Source of the DNA: Paenibacillus sp. XY044
GTDB taxonomy: Bacteria > Bacillota > Bacilli > Paenibacillales > Paenibacillaceae
Length of the DNA: 64,000 nt
Assembly: GCF_002257645.1 (NCBI RefSeq)
Contig: NZ_NQMO01000004.1
Span: 496,001-560,000, forward strand
Direction of reading: 5' to 3'
Both the position numbers and the translations under genes were made by a program. Positions 52,535 through 62,069 of this stretch are shown piece by piece; position 1 is the stretch's first letter, and each line of letters begins with the position of its first letter. The notes beneath the pieces were generated by a model. The model did no database searches, was not told where the DNA came from, and saw only the letters and a list, made by a program, of their open reading frames with translations.

Positions 52535-53346
52535 TGAAAAAGACGCTGAGCTATCTTGCGCTGATCCTCTTTTCCCTGCTCTTTATCGCGCCCTTGTTCT
52601 GGGCCATTACGACAGCGCTCAAGTCTCCGCAGGAGCTGTACCTGTTTCCGCCCAAATGGATTCCGTCCGTCTTCCGATTCAGCAACTTTGCGGATGCCTG
52701 GAATATTCAGCCCTTTAACCTGTTTTTGAAAAATACGCTGATCGTCACGGTGCTCGCCACCCTCGGCCAGCTGGTGTCCTGTACGCTTGTGGCCTACGGC
52801 TTCGCCCGGTTCGAATTCAAGGGGCGCAACCTGCTGTTTCTGATCGTGCTTGCCACGATGATGATTCCGTGGGAAGTGACGATGATTCCGCAGTATATGG
52901 AGTTCAATTATTTAGGATGGATCAATACGCTCAAGCCGCTGATCGTTCCGTCCTGGTTCGGCTCTGCGTACTTTATTTTTTTGCTGCGCCAATTCATCAT
53001 GACATTACCGCGGGAATTAGATGAAGCTGCCACGATCGATGGGGCCAGCAAGCTTACCGTGCTGTTGCGGGTGATCGTGCCTTTGATGGGGCCGTCGCTT
53101 ATCCTGGTGGCGGTGTTCCAGATGATGAACTGCTGGAACGATTACCTCGGACCGCTCATTTTTCTGAACGACCAGACTAAATACACGCTGACGCTGGGCT
53201 TGTCGCAGTTCAAGGGCATGTACGGCGTAGATATGCAGTCCATTATGGCGATCACCTGCCTGATCTCCATTCCGCCGCTCGCCATCTTTTTCTTCGCACA
53301 GCGCTATATCGTCGGAGGCATTGCGAGCACCGGGATCAAAGGTTGA
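52531..53346 (+). CDS. Carbohydrate ABC transporter permease (MalG/UgpE type)
   Basis: This 271-residue permease has the EAA loop ELDEAATIDGASKLTVLLRV and six hydrophobic segments (YLALILFSLLFIAPLFWAIT first). The ATG at 52531 overlaps the previous stop and follows AAAGGAGG. It is the second permease of the galactoside system, 54 bp before the beta-galactosidase gene. Confidence 0.93.
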   Translation: MMKKTLSYLALILFSLLFIAPLFWAITTALKSPQELYLFPPKWIPSVFRFSNFADAWNIQPFNLFLKNTLIVTVLATLGQLVSCTLVAYGFARFEFKGRNLLFLIVLATMMIPWEVTMIPQYMEFNYLGWINTLKPLIVPSWFGSAYFIFLLRQFIMTLPRELDEAATIDGASKLTVLLRVIVPLMGPSLILVAVFQMMNCWNDYLGPLIFLNDQTKYTLTLGLSQFKGMYGVDMQSIMAITCLISIPPLAIFFFAQRYIVGGIASTGIKG

Positions 53347-53399
53347 CGCCTCACCCGTTCAAGTAATGAGACGCATCCAGAGAGAAAGGAAGGGAAAAC

Positions 53400-56300
53400 A
53401 TGCACAACACGAACATACCCAGGGATTGGGACAACCTCGCCGTGCTGGAAAAAAACCGGATGAAGGGCAGAGCTTATTTCATCCCTTATGCGGACGCCGA
53501 AGGGGCGCTGGGCGGCGACCGCGGAAGCTCGCCCTGGTTCCAATCGCTGAACGGCATTTGGAAATTCCATTATGCGCCCAGGCCGGAGCTGGCGCCGGAC
53601 GATTTTCGGGAAGAAGCGCTGGCCGGCTGGGACTGGGCGGACATTCGGGTGCCGGGGCACTGGCAGCTTCAAGGGTATGGCAGCCCGCATTATACGGACC
53701 TGGACTACCCGTTTCCGGTGGATCCGCCCCGGGTTCCCAATGACAATCCAACGGGCAGCTACGTCCGGGAATTCGAGCTGCCGCCCTATTGGCAGGGAAG
53801 ACGGATCACCGTCAAATTCGACGGCGTGGACAGCGCCTACCATGTGTGGCTGAACGGCTCGTTCGTAGGCTTAAGCCAGGGGAGCCGCTTGACCTCGGAG
53901 TTTGACCTTACGCCTTATTTGCAGCCTGGGGTAAACCGTCTGGCCGTCCGCGTATATCAATGGTCGGACGGAAGTTACCTGGAGGACCAGGATATGTGGT
54001 GGCTGAGCGGTATCTTCCGGGACGTTTATCTGATCGCCGAGCCCGCCTCGATCCGCGTCGCCGATTACCGGGTGGTCACCGAGCTGGAGGGGAAGTTTGA
54101 GCAGGGAGTGGTGGCCGTTCACCTCGACCTGGAAGGACATGAACGTGAAGGAGGCGTCACGCTGCGGCTGCTGGACCCTGCGGGGCAGGAAGTTGCCACT
54201 GCTCATGAATCGGTGCAAAACGGCTTTAACCTTTTGGATGTCCGTCTGCCCGTCGCCCATCCGGCTTTGTGGAGCGCGGAGCAACCTGTACTGTACCATT
54301 TGCTGATCACGGTAACGGATGCGCGCGGGAATCAGAGCGAGATCATCGCGCAGCGGGTGGGATTCCGGCAGGTGGAAGTGAGGGACGGCCGATTTTGGAT
54401 CAACGGCAAGGCGATCCTCATCAAGGGGGTCAACCGGCACGATCATCACCCGGATACCGGCCGAACCGTGACTTTGTCCACGATGCGGGAAGACATCCTG
54501 ATGATGAAGCGCCACAATATCAACGCCGTCAGAACGGCTCATTATCCGAACGATCCGCGGTTCTATGACCTCTGTGACGAATATGGGTTGTACGTGATGG
54601 AGGAGACGGATCTGGAGACGCACGGATTCGAGCCGCTCGGGAACATCTCGCGCCTGAGTGATGATCCCGTCTGGACGGAAGCCTACGTGGACCGCGTTCG
54701 GCGCATGGTGGAGCGCGACAAGAACCATCCATCCGTCATCTTCTGGTCGCTCGGCAACGAGTCGGGCTTCGGCTGTAATTTCCGTGCCATGTCCGAGTGG
54801 TGCAAGGCGAACGATCCGACGCGCCTCGTGCATTACGAAGAGGACCGGGAGGCGGAAGTATGCGACGTCGTCAGCACGATGTATTCCTCCGTCGAGAAGA
54901 TGGAGGGCTTCGGGAAGCTGACGGACCATCCGAAGCCGCATTTGATGTGCGAGTTCGCCCATGCGATGGGCAACGGACCCGGCGGGCTGCGGGCGTATTT
55001 CGATACCTTTGAGAAGTTTCCCCGCCTGCAGGGAGGCTTCGTCTGGGAATGGATCGACCACGGCCTGCGCAGACGCACGGCCGACGGGCGCGATGACTAC
55101 GCCTATGGCGGCGATTACGGCGATGTGCCGAACAACGGGAACTTTTGTCTCGACGGTCTGGTTTTCCCCGACCGGACGCCGTCGCCGGGACTGATCGAAT
55201 ATAAGAAAATCATTGAGCCGGTTCGTGTGGAATGGGCGGAAGCAGGCCGCATTCGCATCACGAACAAGTATGACTTTATGACGCTCGACCATCTTCAGGC
55301 GGATTTCAGCGTGACGGCCGACGGGCGTACTCTGCGCAGCGGCGCGCTGACGCTTCCGGCCGTAGGGCCGGAGGAATCGGCGGAGGTTGAACTCCCCTTT
55401 GCGTGGGATCAACCGGAAAGCTGCCTCGAAGCCGGGACGGAGCGGTGGCTGAACGTCGGCTTCACGCTGGCGGCCGACTGCAGCTGGGCGGAGCAGGGGC
55501 ATGAAGTCGCCTGGGCGCAGCTGGCTTTGCCGGCAGAGGCGCCACGGTTCCAAGCAGCAGCCCGGTCCGCCGAGGCTGCAAGTCTGCGCCGGACCTTATC
55601 CGTTCAGGAACAAGGACATGCGCTCATTCTGACAAGCGATCGGTTCCACTTGGAAGCGAGCAGCCTTGAACCCGGCATGACTTCGCTCCGAATGAACGGC
55701 AAAGAGCTGATCCGGCGCGGACCGCGGCTGAACTTCTGGCGCGCGCCGATCGATAACGACATGTACGTGCTGGCGGACTGGCGGAAGGCGCACCTGGACC
55801 GGCTAAGCGAGCGGGTGGATGCGTTCCGCTGGGAGGTGCTTGGCGCGGACGCGGTCCGGCTGACCTGGTCCTCGCGGATCGCGCCGCCGGTGTACGACTG
55901 GGGCTTCCGCTGCGAGACGTCGTACACGGTGACGGCGGAAGGGCTCATCATCATGGACGTGGCAGGATCGCCGATCGGCACGCCGCCGTCCATGCTGCCG
56001 AAGATCGGGCTGCAGATGCAGCTCCCGGAGGATTTGGATGGGGTGGCCTGGTACGGCCGCGGCCCCGGAGAGAGCTACTCGGACAGCAAGGAAGCCGGCG
56101 GCTTCGGGGTGTACCGCAGCAAGGTGGACGGCCTCTTTACGCCGTACGTCTATCCGCAGGAGAACGGCAACCGCACCGATGTGCGATGGGTCTCGATTGC
56201 GGACGGCGCGGGATTGGGGCTGCTTGCGGCAGGCTCACCCGAGCTGGAGTTCAGCGCGAGGCGGTACACGGATCAGGATCTGGAGCAGGCGCAGCACATG

Positions 56301-56537
56301 ACGGAGCTCAGGCCGCGCGACTTTATTACGCTGAACCTGGACTACCGGCAAAACGGGCTGGGAAGCAACAGCTGCGGTCCGGCGCAGGCGCCGGAGCATG
56401 CGGTGAAGCCCGAACCGTTCCGGTTCCGTATGCTGCTGCAGCCGTATATGGCGGAGGACCAGGCACCGGAGCGGCTGAGCCGGCAGATGGCCGGGGAAGC
56501 CGCACGATACCCACTTAAGGAGGAGAACGATGCTTAA
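53400..56537 (+). CDS. lacZ: GH2 beta-galactosidase (LacZ type)
   Basis: This 1045-residue cytoplasmic enzyme hydrolyses terminal beta-galactose. It has the full five-domain LacZ layout. Residues 50-200 form the sugar-binding jelly roll (WQLQGYGSPHYTDLDYPFP). The TIM barrel has acid/base E454 in WSLGNESGFG and nucleophile E518 in MCEFAHAMGNGP. The C-terminal Bgal small-chain domain has NFWRAPIDND and WYGRGPGESYSDS. Length fits (E. coli enzyme 1024). AAGGAAGGG precedes ATG. It follows the ABC permeases and overlaps the SDR gene by 8 bp, so it is in one operon with them. Confidence 0.96.
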   Translation: MHNTNIPRDWDNLAVLEKNRMKGRAYFIPYADAEGALGGDRGSSPWFQSLNGIWKFHYAPRPELAPDDFREEALAGWDWADIRVPGHWQLQGYGSPHYTDLDYPFPVDPPRVPNDNPTGSYVREFELPPYWQGRRITVKFDGVDSAYHVWLNGSFVGLSQGSRLTSEFDLTPYLQPGVNRLAVRVYQWSDGSYLEDQDMWWLSGIFRDVYLIAEPASIRVADYRVVTELEGKFEQGVVAVHLDLEGHEREGGVTLRLLDPAGQEVATAHESVQNGFNLLDVRLPVAHPALWSAEQPVLYHLLITVTDARGNQSEIIAQRVGFRQVEVRDGRFWINGKAILIKGVNRHDHHPDTGRTVTLSTMREDILMMKRHNINAVRTAHYPNDPRFYDLCDEYGLYVMEETDLETHGFEPLGNISRLSDDPVWTEAYVDRVRRMVERDKNHPSVIFWSLGNESGFGCNFRAMSEWCKANDPTRLVHYEEDREAEVCDVVSTMYSSVEKMEGFGKLTDHPKPHLMCEFAHAMGNGPGGLRAYFDTFEKFPRLQGGFVWEWIDHGLRRRTADGRDDYAYGGDYGDVPNNGNFCLDGLVFPDRTPSPGLIEYKKIIEPVRVEWAEAGRIRITNKYDFMTLDHLQADFSVTADGRTLRSGALTLPAVGPEESAEVELPFAWDQPESCLEAGTERWLNVGFTLAADCSWAEQGHEVAWAQLALPAEAPRFQAAARSAEAASLRRTLSVQEQGHALILTSDRFHLEASSLEPGMTSLRMNGKELIRRGPRLNFWRAPIDNDMYVLADWRKAHLDRLSERVDAFRWEVLGADAVRLTWSSRIAPPVYDWGFRCETSYTVTAEGLIIMDVAGSPIGTPPSMLPKIGLQMQLPEDLDGVAWYGRGPGESYSDSKEAGGFGVYRSKVDGLFTPYVYPQENGNRTDVRWVSIADGAGLGLLAAGSPELEFSARRYTDQDLEQAQHMTELRPRDFITLNLDYRQNGLGSNSCGPAQAPEHAVKPEPFRFRMLLQPYMAEDQAPERLSRQMAGEAARYPLKEENDA

Positions 56538-57312
56538 TACACAAGACGTTTTGAATTTGTCGGGAAAAGTGGCGGTCGTGACCGGGGGGGCCTCCGGCAT
56601 CGGTCTGGCCACCGCCGAGCTCTTGGCGAACTTCGGCGCTCACGCCGTGCTGATTGATATTAACGAGGCGGCCGGGGAAGCGGCTGCCGCAGGCATCCGA
56701 GCCGGCGGCGGCTTGGCTACCTTCCGCCGCTGCAACGTCACCTCGGCCGCGGATTGCGAACGGACCGCGGGTGAGATTGCTGCCGATTTGGGAGGCATCC
56801 ACATTCTGTTCAACAATGCGGGCGTCATCCGCCGCCGGAGCGTGACCGAGCTCGAGGAGCGGGATTGGGACCTGGTGCTCGACGTGTCTTTGAAAGGCGT
56901 CTACCTCCTCTCGAAGTACGTCATTCCGGTCATGGAGCGGGGCGGCGGAGGCAGCATCATCAATACGGGCTCCGGCTGGGGCCTGAAGGGCGGAGACCGT
57001 GCCGCGGCCTACTGCGCCGCCAAAGCCGGCGTCGTGAACCTGACGCGGGCGATGGCGATCGACCACGGGCCGGCGGGTATCCGCGTCAACTGCGTATCGC
57101 CGGGCGATACGGACACGCCGCTGCTTCGGGATGAAGCCAAGCAGCTGCAGCAGGACGAGGCGGCGTTCCTCGTCTCTTCCGCCGGGGGACGCCCGCTCGA
57201 GAGGCTCGGTACGCCGCGCGATATCGCCAACGCAGTGCTGTTTCTCGCGAGCGACCTGTCCTCCTGGGTCACGGGCAGCGTGCTCGTCGTCGACGGCGGC
57301 GGGATCGCCTGA
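56530..57312 (+). CDS. Short-chain dehydrogenase/reductase
   Basis: This 260-residue NAD(P)-dependent oxidoreductase has the cofactor motif VTGGASGIG (18-26), NNAGVI, S148, Y161 and K165 (YCAAK), and the C-terminal GSVLVVDGGG. The ATG overlaps the lacZ stop and has AAGGAGG 6 nt upstream, so translation is coupled. Classical SDRs of this type oxidise sugars, polyols or hydroxy acids. A step on the released sugar or aglycone is inferred. A GcvPA-like gene follows 27 bp later. Confidence 0.92.
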   Translation: MLNTQDVLNLSGKVAVVTGGASGIGLATAELLANFGAHAVLIDINEAAGEAAAAGIRAGGGLATFRRCNVTSAADCERTAGEIAADLGGIHILFNNAGVIRRRSVTELEERDWDLVLDVSLKGVYLLSKYVIPVMERGGGGSIINTGSGWGLKGGDRAAAYCAAKAGVVNLTRAMAIDHGPAGIRVNCVSPGDTDTPLLRDEAKQLQQDEAAFLVSSAGGRPLERLGTPRDIANAVLFLASDLSSWVTGSVLVVDGGGIA

Positions 57313-57339
57313 CCTCAATACAGAACGGAGGCGTTAACT

Positions 57340-58779
57340 TTGGCAGAACACAGAACGTATGCCCATCCTTATATACCGAATACCGTCCCGGAAGTCCGGG
57401 ACGCCATGCTGCGGGAAATCGGACTGACTTCCCTGGACCAGCTGCATGACGCGATACCCGATCATCTCAAGCTGAAGCGGGAGATGGACCTTCCACCGGC
57501 CATGAACGAATACGAGCTGCGCCGGCATATCGAAGGCATGCTCGCCAAAAACAAGCACGGCGCGGATGACCTGAATTTTCTGGGGGCGGGCTGCTGGCAG
57601 CATTTTATCCCGGCGGTTTGCGACGAAATCAGCCAGCGCTCCGAATTCGTGACGGCTTATGCCGGCGAGCCTTATGAGGATCACGGCCGCTTTCAGGCGC
57701 TGTTCGAGTATCAAAGCCTGTTAGCCGAACTGGTGGATATGGACGTCGTCAACGTTCCGACCTTTGACTGGGCGCAAGCCGCGTCCACGGCGATTCGCAT
57801 GGCCGGCCGCATCACCGGGCGCCGCATCGCTCTGATCCCGCACTCGGTCGATCCGGATAAGGTCGCCATCATCCGTAATTACTGCACGCCGGTCATGGAC
57901 ATCCGCATGGTAGAGATCGATCCGGCCACCGGGAAAATGGACCTGGCCGATCTGCAGCGCAAGCTGGACGAGGACACCGCCGCCGTCTATTTCGAAAATC
58001 CGGGGTATCTTGGCATCATTGAAGACCAAGGAGCCGACATTTCCCGTCTTGCCCATGCCGCTCATGCGCTGTCGATCGTCGGCGTGGACCCGATCTCCCT
58101 CGGCGTGCTGGAGCCACCGGCCCGCTACGGCGCCGATATCGTCTGCGGGGACCTGCAGCCGCTCGGCATGCATATGAACTACGGCGGGGGACAGGCCGGA
58201 TTTATTGCGACCCGCGACGAAGAGAAATTCGTGATGGAATACCCGTCCCGGTTGTTTGGCATCGTTCCGACGGAAGTGGAAGGCGAATACGGCTTCGGTG
58301 ACGTTGCGTACGAGCGCACCTCGTTTGCGCTGCGGGAGAAGGGCAAAGAATCCGTCGGCACCCAGACCGCCCTGTGGGGCATTACAGCCGGCGTCTACTT
58401 GGCCCTGATGGGACCTAGCGGCATGCAGGAGGTGGGCGGAACGATCATTCAGAAGGCAAAGTATGCAGCCCTCCAGCTGTCCGGCATCCCGGGCGTATCG
58501 CTACGCCATGGCAGCACGCCGTTCTTCAAGGAGTTTGTCGTCGATTTCAACGGAACGGGGCTCACCGTGGCCGATATTAACCGCGGTTTGCTGGAAGAAG
58601 GGATTTTCGGCGGCAAAGATTTATCGGCCAGCTATCCCGATTGGGGGCAATGCGCCCTGTACTGCGTCACGGAAATTCATACCCAGGCCGATCTGGACCG
58701 CCTGGCCGAAGCCGTCCGCACGGTCGTGGGCACAAGCGCTTCAGCGGCCGGATCATCAGGAGAGGAGCAGACGCCATGA
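57340..58779 (+). CDS. Divergent GcvPA-like glycine dehydrogenase subunit 1
   Basis: This 479-residue PLP-type subunit keeps the overall GcvPA order with FLGAGCWQHFIPAV, RSEFVTAYAGEPYEDHGRFQALFEYQSLL, DPISLGVLEPPARYGADIV, GDLQPLGMHMNYGGGQAGFIATRD. Where typical P-proteins read REKATSNICTNQAL, it reads REKGKESVGTQTAL. TTG start with GGAGG upstream. It overlaps the GcvPB-like gene (ATGA). P-protein decarboxylates glycine and hands the aminomethyl group to lipoylated H protein. No T or H protein gene is present here. A related reaction on another amino acid is possible. Confidence 0.8.
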   Translation: MAEHRTYAHPYIPNTVPEVRDAMLREIGLTSLDQLHDAIPDHLKLKREMDLPPAMNEYELRRHIEGMLAKNKHGADDLNFLGAGCWQHFIPAVCDEISQRSEFVTAYAGEPYEDHGRFQALFEYQSLLAELVDMDVVNVPTFDWAQAASTAIRMAGRITGRRIALIPHSVDPDKVAIIRNYCTPVMDIRMVEIDPATGKMDLADLQRKLDEDTAAVYFENPGYLGIIEDQGADISRLAHAAHALSIVGVDPISLGVLEPPARYGADIVCGDLQPLGMHMNYGGGQAGFIATRDEEKFVMEYPSRLFGIVPTEVEGEYGFGDVAYERTSFALREKGKESVGTQTALWGITAGVYLALMGPSGMQEVGGTIIQKAKYAALQLSGIPGVSLRHGSTPFFKEFVVDFNGTGLTVADINRGLLEEGIFGGKDLSASYPDWGQCALYCVTEIHTQADLDRLAEAVRTVVGTSASAAGSSGEEQTP

Positions 58780-60347
58780 AACGGATTGTCAGGGACCGGA
58801 AGGTCCGCCAGTTCCATCAAGCCAAATGGGATGAGCCGGTCATTTTTGAGCTGCACCGCGCGGGAGAGCGGGGCGTCATCCCGCCGCAGGCCGAGCCGGC
58901 TGTTGCGGCGGAAGCCGGCGGCGTGCAGGACGCCATCCCGGCAAACATACGCCGCAGCCAAGCGCCTGCCCTGCCGGAGATCGGCCAGGCCAAGGTGCTG
59001 CGCCATTACCTGCGCCTCTCCCAGGAGACGCTGGGCTCGGATTTGAACGTCGAAATCGGGCAGGGCACCTGCACGATGAAATACATTCCGCGGATCAACG
59101 AAATGCTGATTCGCAGCCCCCGCATGACCGAGCTCCATCCGCTCCAGGATGTGAGCACGGTACAGGGCATGCTGGAAGTCTATCATCATCTGGACCTTGC
59201 GATGCGGGAGATTTCCGGTATGGACGCCTTCAGTTTCCAGCCGAGCAGCGGCACCCAAGCGCTGCTGGCCATGGCTTCCATCGTGCGGGCTTACCATGAC
59301 TCACATGGAGAGGGGGAGCAGCGCAATGAGATCATCACGACGATCTTCTCCCATCCGTCCCAGGCGGCGACGGCTGCCGTCAAAGGCTACAAGATCATCA
59401 CCCTCCATCCGGACGAGGACGGATTCCCGGACCTGGAGAAGCTGAAAGCTGCGGTCTCCGAGCGGACCGCCGGCTTCGTCGTGGCGAATCCGGAAGACAC
59501 CGGCATCTATAACCACCGGATCCGCGAGTTTACGGACGTGGTCCATGCCGCCGGCGGGGTCTGCTACTACGACCAGGCCAATGCCAACGGCCTGCTCGGC
59601 ATTACCCGCGCGAAGGAAGCGGGCTTTGACATGTGCTTCTTTAACCTGCACAAGACGTTTGCCGCGCCGCATATGTGCGGCGGACCAGCCACCGGCGCGC
59701 TCGGCGTGACCGATGCGCTGAAGCCGTTTCTGCCGGGTCCGCTGGTGGATCAGGCGGCGGACGGGGGCTACGTCCTGCGGGAGCAGGGCGCAAGCAGCAT
59801 CGGCAAGGTCCGCAGCTTCCACGGCGTCGCCCAGACGGTGCTCCGCGCCTACGCATGGATTCTCAGCCTCGGCGCGGAAGGGCTGAAGAATGTCGCGCAA
59901 ACTGCCGTGCTGAACAATAACTACCTGTACCACAAAATCCTGCAGATCCGCGGGGCGAGTGCGCCGTATATCAAGGGCCGCCGCCTGGAGCAGGTCCGCT
60001 ACAGCTGGGAGCAGCTGACCGACGAGACGGGCGTTACGACCGAAGATATTACGCGGCGGATGTGCGACTTCGGCCTGCATTACTGGACGTCCCATCATCC
60101 GTACATCGTGCCGCAGCCGTTCACGCTCGAGCCGACCGAATCGTACTCCAAAGAGGATCTCGACGAGTACATCCAGGCGCTGGAGCATATCTCCAATGAA
60201 GCGTACACAACTCCTGAAATTGTCCGAACGGCTCCTCACGCCAGCACGGTTCACCGCAACGACGAATCGTCCCTGGACGATCCGCGGCAGTGGTGCATCA
60301 CCTGGCGCGCCTATCTCAAGAAGACCGAACCGTCAGCGGTGAAGTAA
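58776..60347 (+). CDS. Divergent GcvPB-like glycine dehydrogenase subunit 2
   Basis: This 523-residue subunit carries the PLP lysine K293 in NLHKTFAAPH, with GTCTMKYIPRINE, LHPLQDVSTVQGMLEV and CYYDQANANGLLG around the site. The region that is SAHGTNPAS in ordinary GcvPB is FSHPSQAAT here, keeping only the His. ATG at 58776 overlaps the GcvPA-like stop by 4 bp, and an in-frame ATG further up lies inside that gene. It is the last gene of the galactoside operon before a terminator. Together the two subunits likely form a heterotetramer, with the substrate uncertain. Confidence 0.8.
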   Translation: MKRIVRDRKVRQFHQAKWDEPVIFELHRAGERGVIPPQAEPAVAAEAGGVQDAIPANIRRSQAPALPEIGQAKVLRHYLRLSQETLGSDLNVEIGQGTCTMKYIPRINEMLIRSPRMTELHPLQDVSTVQGMLEVYHHLDLAMREISGMDAFSFQPSSGTQALLAMASIVRAYHDSHGEGEQRNEIITTIFSHPSQAATAAVKGYKIITLHPDEDGFPDLEKLKAAVSERTAGFVVANPEDTGIYNHRIREFTDVVHAAGGVCYYDQANANGLLGITRAKEAGFDMCFFNLHKTFAAPHMCGGPATGALGVTDALKPFLPGPLVDQAADGGYVLREQGASSIGKVRSFHGVAQTVLRAYAWILSLGAEGLKNVAQTAVLNNNYLYHKILQIRGASAPYIKGRRLEQVRYSWEQLTDETGVTTEDITRRMCDFGLHYWTSHHPYIVPQPFTLEPTESYSKEDLDEYIQALEHISNEAYTTPEIVRTAPHASTVHRNDESSLDDPRQWCITWRAYLKKTEPSAVK

Positions 60348-60369
60348 ATCAACCGAACAGACCTTTGCC

Positions 60370-60413
60370 AGACCATAGCTGGAAGTCGATGACTTGAGCC
60401 GTGGTCTTTTTTT
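60370..60413 (+). terminator. Intrinsic terminator after the GcvPB-like gene
   Basis: AGACCA and GCT-AAGTC pair with GACTT-AGC and TGGTCT, followed by seven T. It separates the galactoside operon from the GH109-like gene. Confidence 0.75.
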
Positions 60414-60556
60414 ACGTTATCCAAAAAACTCATAAAATTTGGAGAAGGAATAACCCCTTTCATAGAGAAATATGCTTGTATAGTCCATAGAATAGCCAAA
60501 ATCGGACTACATTGTTCACAGCCAAAACAACCAAAAATTTGGAGGAGTGATCGAGG

Positions 60557-61753
60557 GTGAAGGAGAAGGTGCGTGTTGGAATGATCGGTCTCGGCGCACG
60601 CGGCATGGGGCTGCTGAGAGGAATCATCCTGCATATGGAAGATGTCGAAGTTGTCGCGGTCTGCGACCTGTATGAGGATCGCTGCGAGCAGGCGGCCGGT
60701 TATGTTCAAGAGGCCGGTACCGCCAGACCGCTGGTGACGACGAAATACCACGAAGTTGTGGCCCTGCCGGGGCTGGACGCCGTTGTTATCGGCGCATCCT
60801 GGGCGGATCATATTCATATTGCCGCGGCGTGCATGGAAGCTGGGATCTACGTGGCCAGCGAAGTCGGCGGCGCTTATTCGGTGCAGGAGTGCTGGAAGCT
60901 GGTAGAGACGTATGAGCGCACCGGCGTACCCTGCATGATTATGGAGAACTGCTGCTACGGACGCGAAGAACTGATGGTGCTGAACATGGTCAAGCAGGGC
61001 GTATTCGGCGACATCGTTCACTGCGCCGGCGGTTACCATCATGATCTGCGCGAAGAAATTGCCTACGGCATCGAAAACCGGCATTACCGCCTGAACAACT
61101 ATATTCACCGCAACTGTGAAAACTACCCGACGCATGAGCTTGGACCCATCGCCCAGATCCTGGGCATCAACCACGGCAACCGGATGGTATCCCTCGTTTC
61201 CATGTCTTCCAAAGCCAGAGGCATGCATGAATACGTCGTCCGGGAGAGAGGCGCCGATTCCGCGCTCGCCCAGACCGAATTCATGCAGGGCGATATCGTC
61301 ACCACCGTCATCAAGTGCGCCCATGGCGAAACGATCACGATCACGCTCGACACGACGCTTCCCCGCTACTACTCCAGAGGATTCACGGTCCGGGGCACCA
61401 AGGGGATGTATGTGGAGGAGAACCATTCCATTTACGTTGACGGACAGCATGACGAGAACCACTTTGACTGGAGGGAACAGTGGGGCAACGCCGATTCCTT
61501 CCGCGAGCAGTATGAGCATCCGATCTGGAAGAAATTCATCAGCGATGGCGTGAAGGGCGGCCACGGAGGTATGGACTGGCTGGTTTACTCCGAATTTATC
61601 GAATGCGTGAAGAACGGCACGGACACGCCGCTTGATGTGTACGATATGGCAGCATGGATGAGCATTTCGGCCCTTTCCGAAGAGTCGATCGCGCTTGGCG
61701 GTCATCCGGTGGCGATTCCGGATTTCACGAACGGAAAGTGGATGAGCCGCTAA
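60557..61753 (+). CDS. GH109-like NAD-dependent glycosidase (Gfo/Idh/MocA fold)
   Basis: This 398-residue protein has an N-terminal NAD Rossmann motif GMIGLGARGMGLLRG and the GH109 features ECWKLVETYERTG, MENCCYGREELMVLNMVKQG, NYPTHELGPIAQILGINHG (Y190, H193), VSMSSKARGMHEYVV, GHGGMDWLVYSEFIE (H336) and PLDVYDMAAW. GH109 enzymes use a tightly bound NAD to cleave glycosides, first described for alpha-N-acetylgalactosaminidase (blood group A). No signal peptide. GTG start after GGAGGAG. It is placed after its own terminator-bounded region, so it may have its own promoter. A plain MocA-type dehydrogenase is the alternative. Confidence 0.85.
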   Translation: MKEKVRVGMIGLGARGMGLLRGIILHMEDVEVVAVCDLYEDRCEQAAGYVQEAGTARPLVTTKYHEVVALPGLDAVVIGASWADHIHIAAACMEAGIYVASEVGGAYSVQECWKLVETYERTGVPCMIMENCCYGREELMVLNMVKQGVFGDIVHCAGGYHHDLREEIAYGIENRHYRLNNYIHRNCENYPTHELGPIAQILGINHGNRMVSLVSMSSKARGMHEYVVRERGADSALAQTEFMQGDIVTTVIKCAHGETITITLDTTLPRYYSRGFTVRGTKGMYVEENHSIYVDGQHDENHFDWREQWGNADSFREQYEHPIWKKFISDGVKGGHGGMDWLVYSEFIECVKNGTDTPLDVYDMAAWMSISALSEESIALGGHPVAIPDFTNGKWMSR

Positions 61754-61835
61754 AACGATAGAACGACAAAGGGATTTTTTCGATAAGAGTGGCCTGTTTC
61801 CGTTTCGGATAAACATTGCCGAATGTACAGGTTAA

Positions 61836-61868
61836 GGGCGCTGGCGATCAAGCCGGCGCTCTTTTTTT
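61836..61868 (+). terminator. Intrinsic terminator after the GH109-like gene
   Basis: GGGCGCTGGC pairs with GCCGGCGCTC (two G-T pairs) with a 6-nt loop, followed by seven T. Confidence 0.85.
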
Positions 61869-61911
61869 GTCTAACGGATGGGCATCCCTATCCTACTAGC
61901 CAACAATTTGT

Positions 61912-61941
61912 TGAAAGCACTTTCACATCATATGATATAAT
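61912..61941 (+). promoter_or_regulatory. cre-like box overlapping a promoter
   Basis: TGAAAGCACTTTCA (61912-61925) matches the CcpA cre consensus closely. A TATAAT (61936-61941) lies just downstream, and TTGAAA (61911-61916) is a possible -35 with a 19-nt spacer. CcpA bound here would block transcription of the regulator/kinase pair. Confidence 0.7.
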
Positions 61942-62069
61942 GCAATAAAAGCAGACATACCTAATATATCAATTACTTCCATCGTTTGCATCGTTAAAGC
62001 GCAGCCGCTGCTGGCCCAAAAGGTCCTTTCCCTTCATATTATTTGTTCATAAGGAGACGAGTCCGTACG

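Noticed and set aside
53871..55553. 560-codon minus-strand frame
   Set aside because: Lies wholly inside the GH2 gene, whose catalytic motifs are intact; no ribosome site or domain.
60311..61816. 501-codon minus-strand frame
   Set aside because: Antisense to the GH109-like gene and the end of the GcvPB-like gene; no recognisable protein features.
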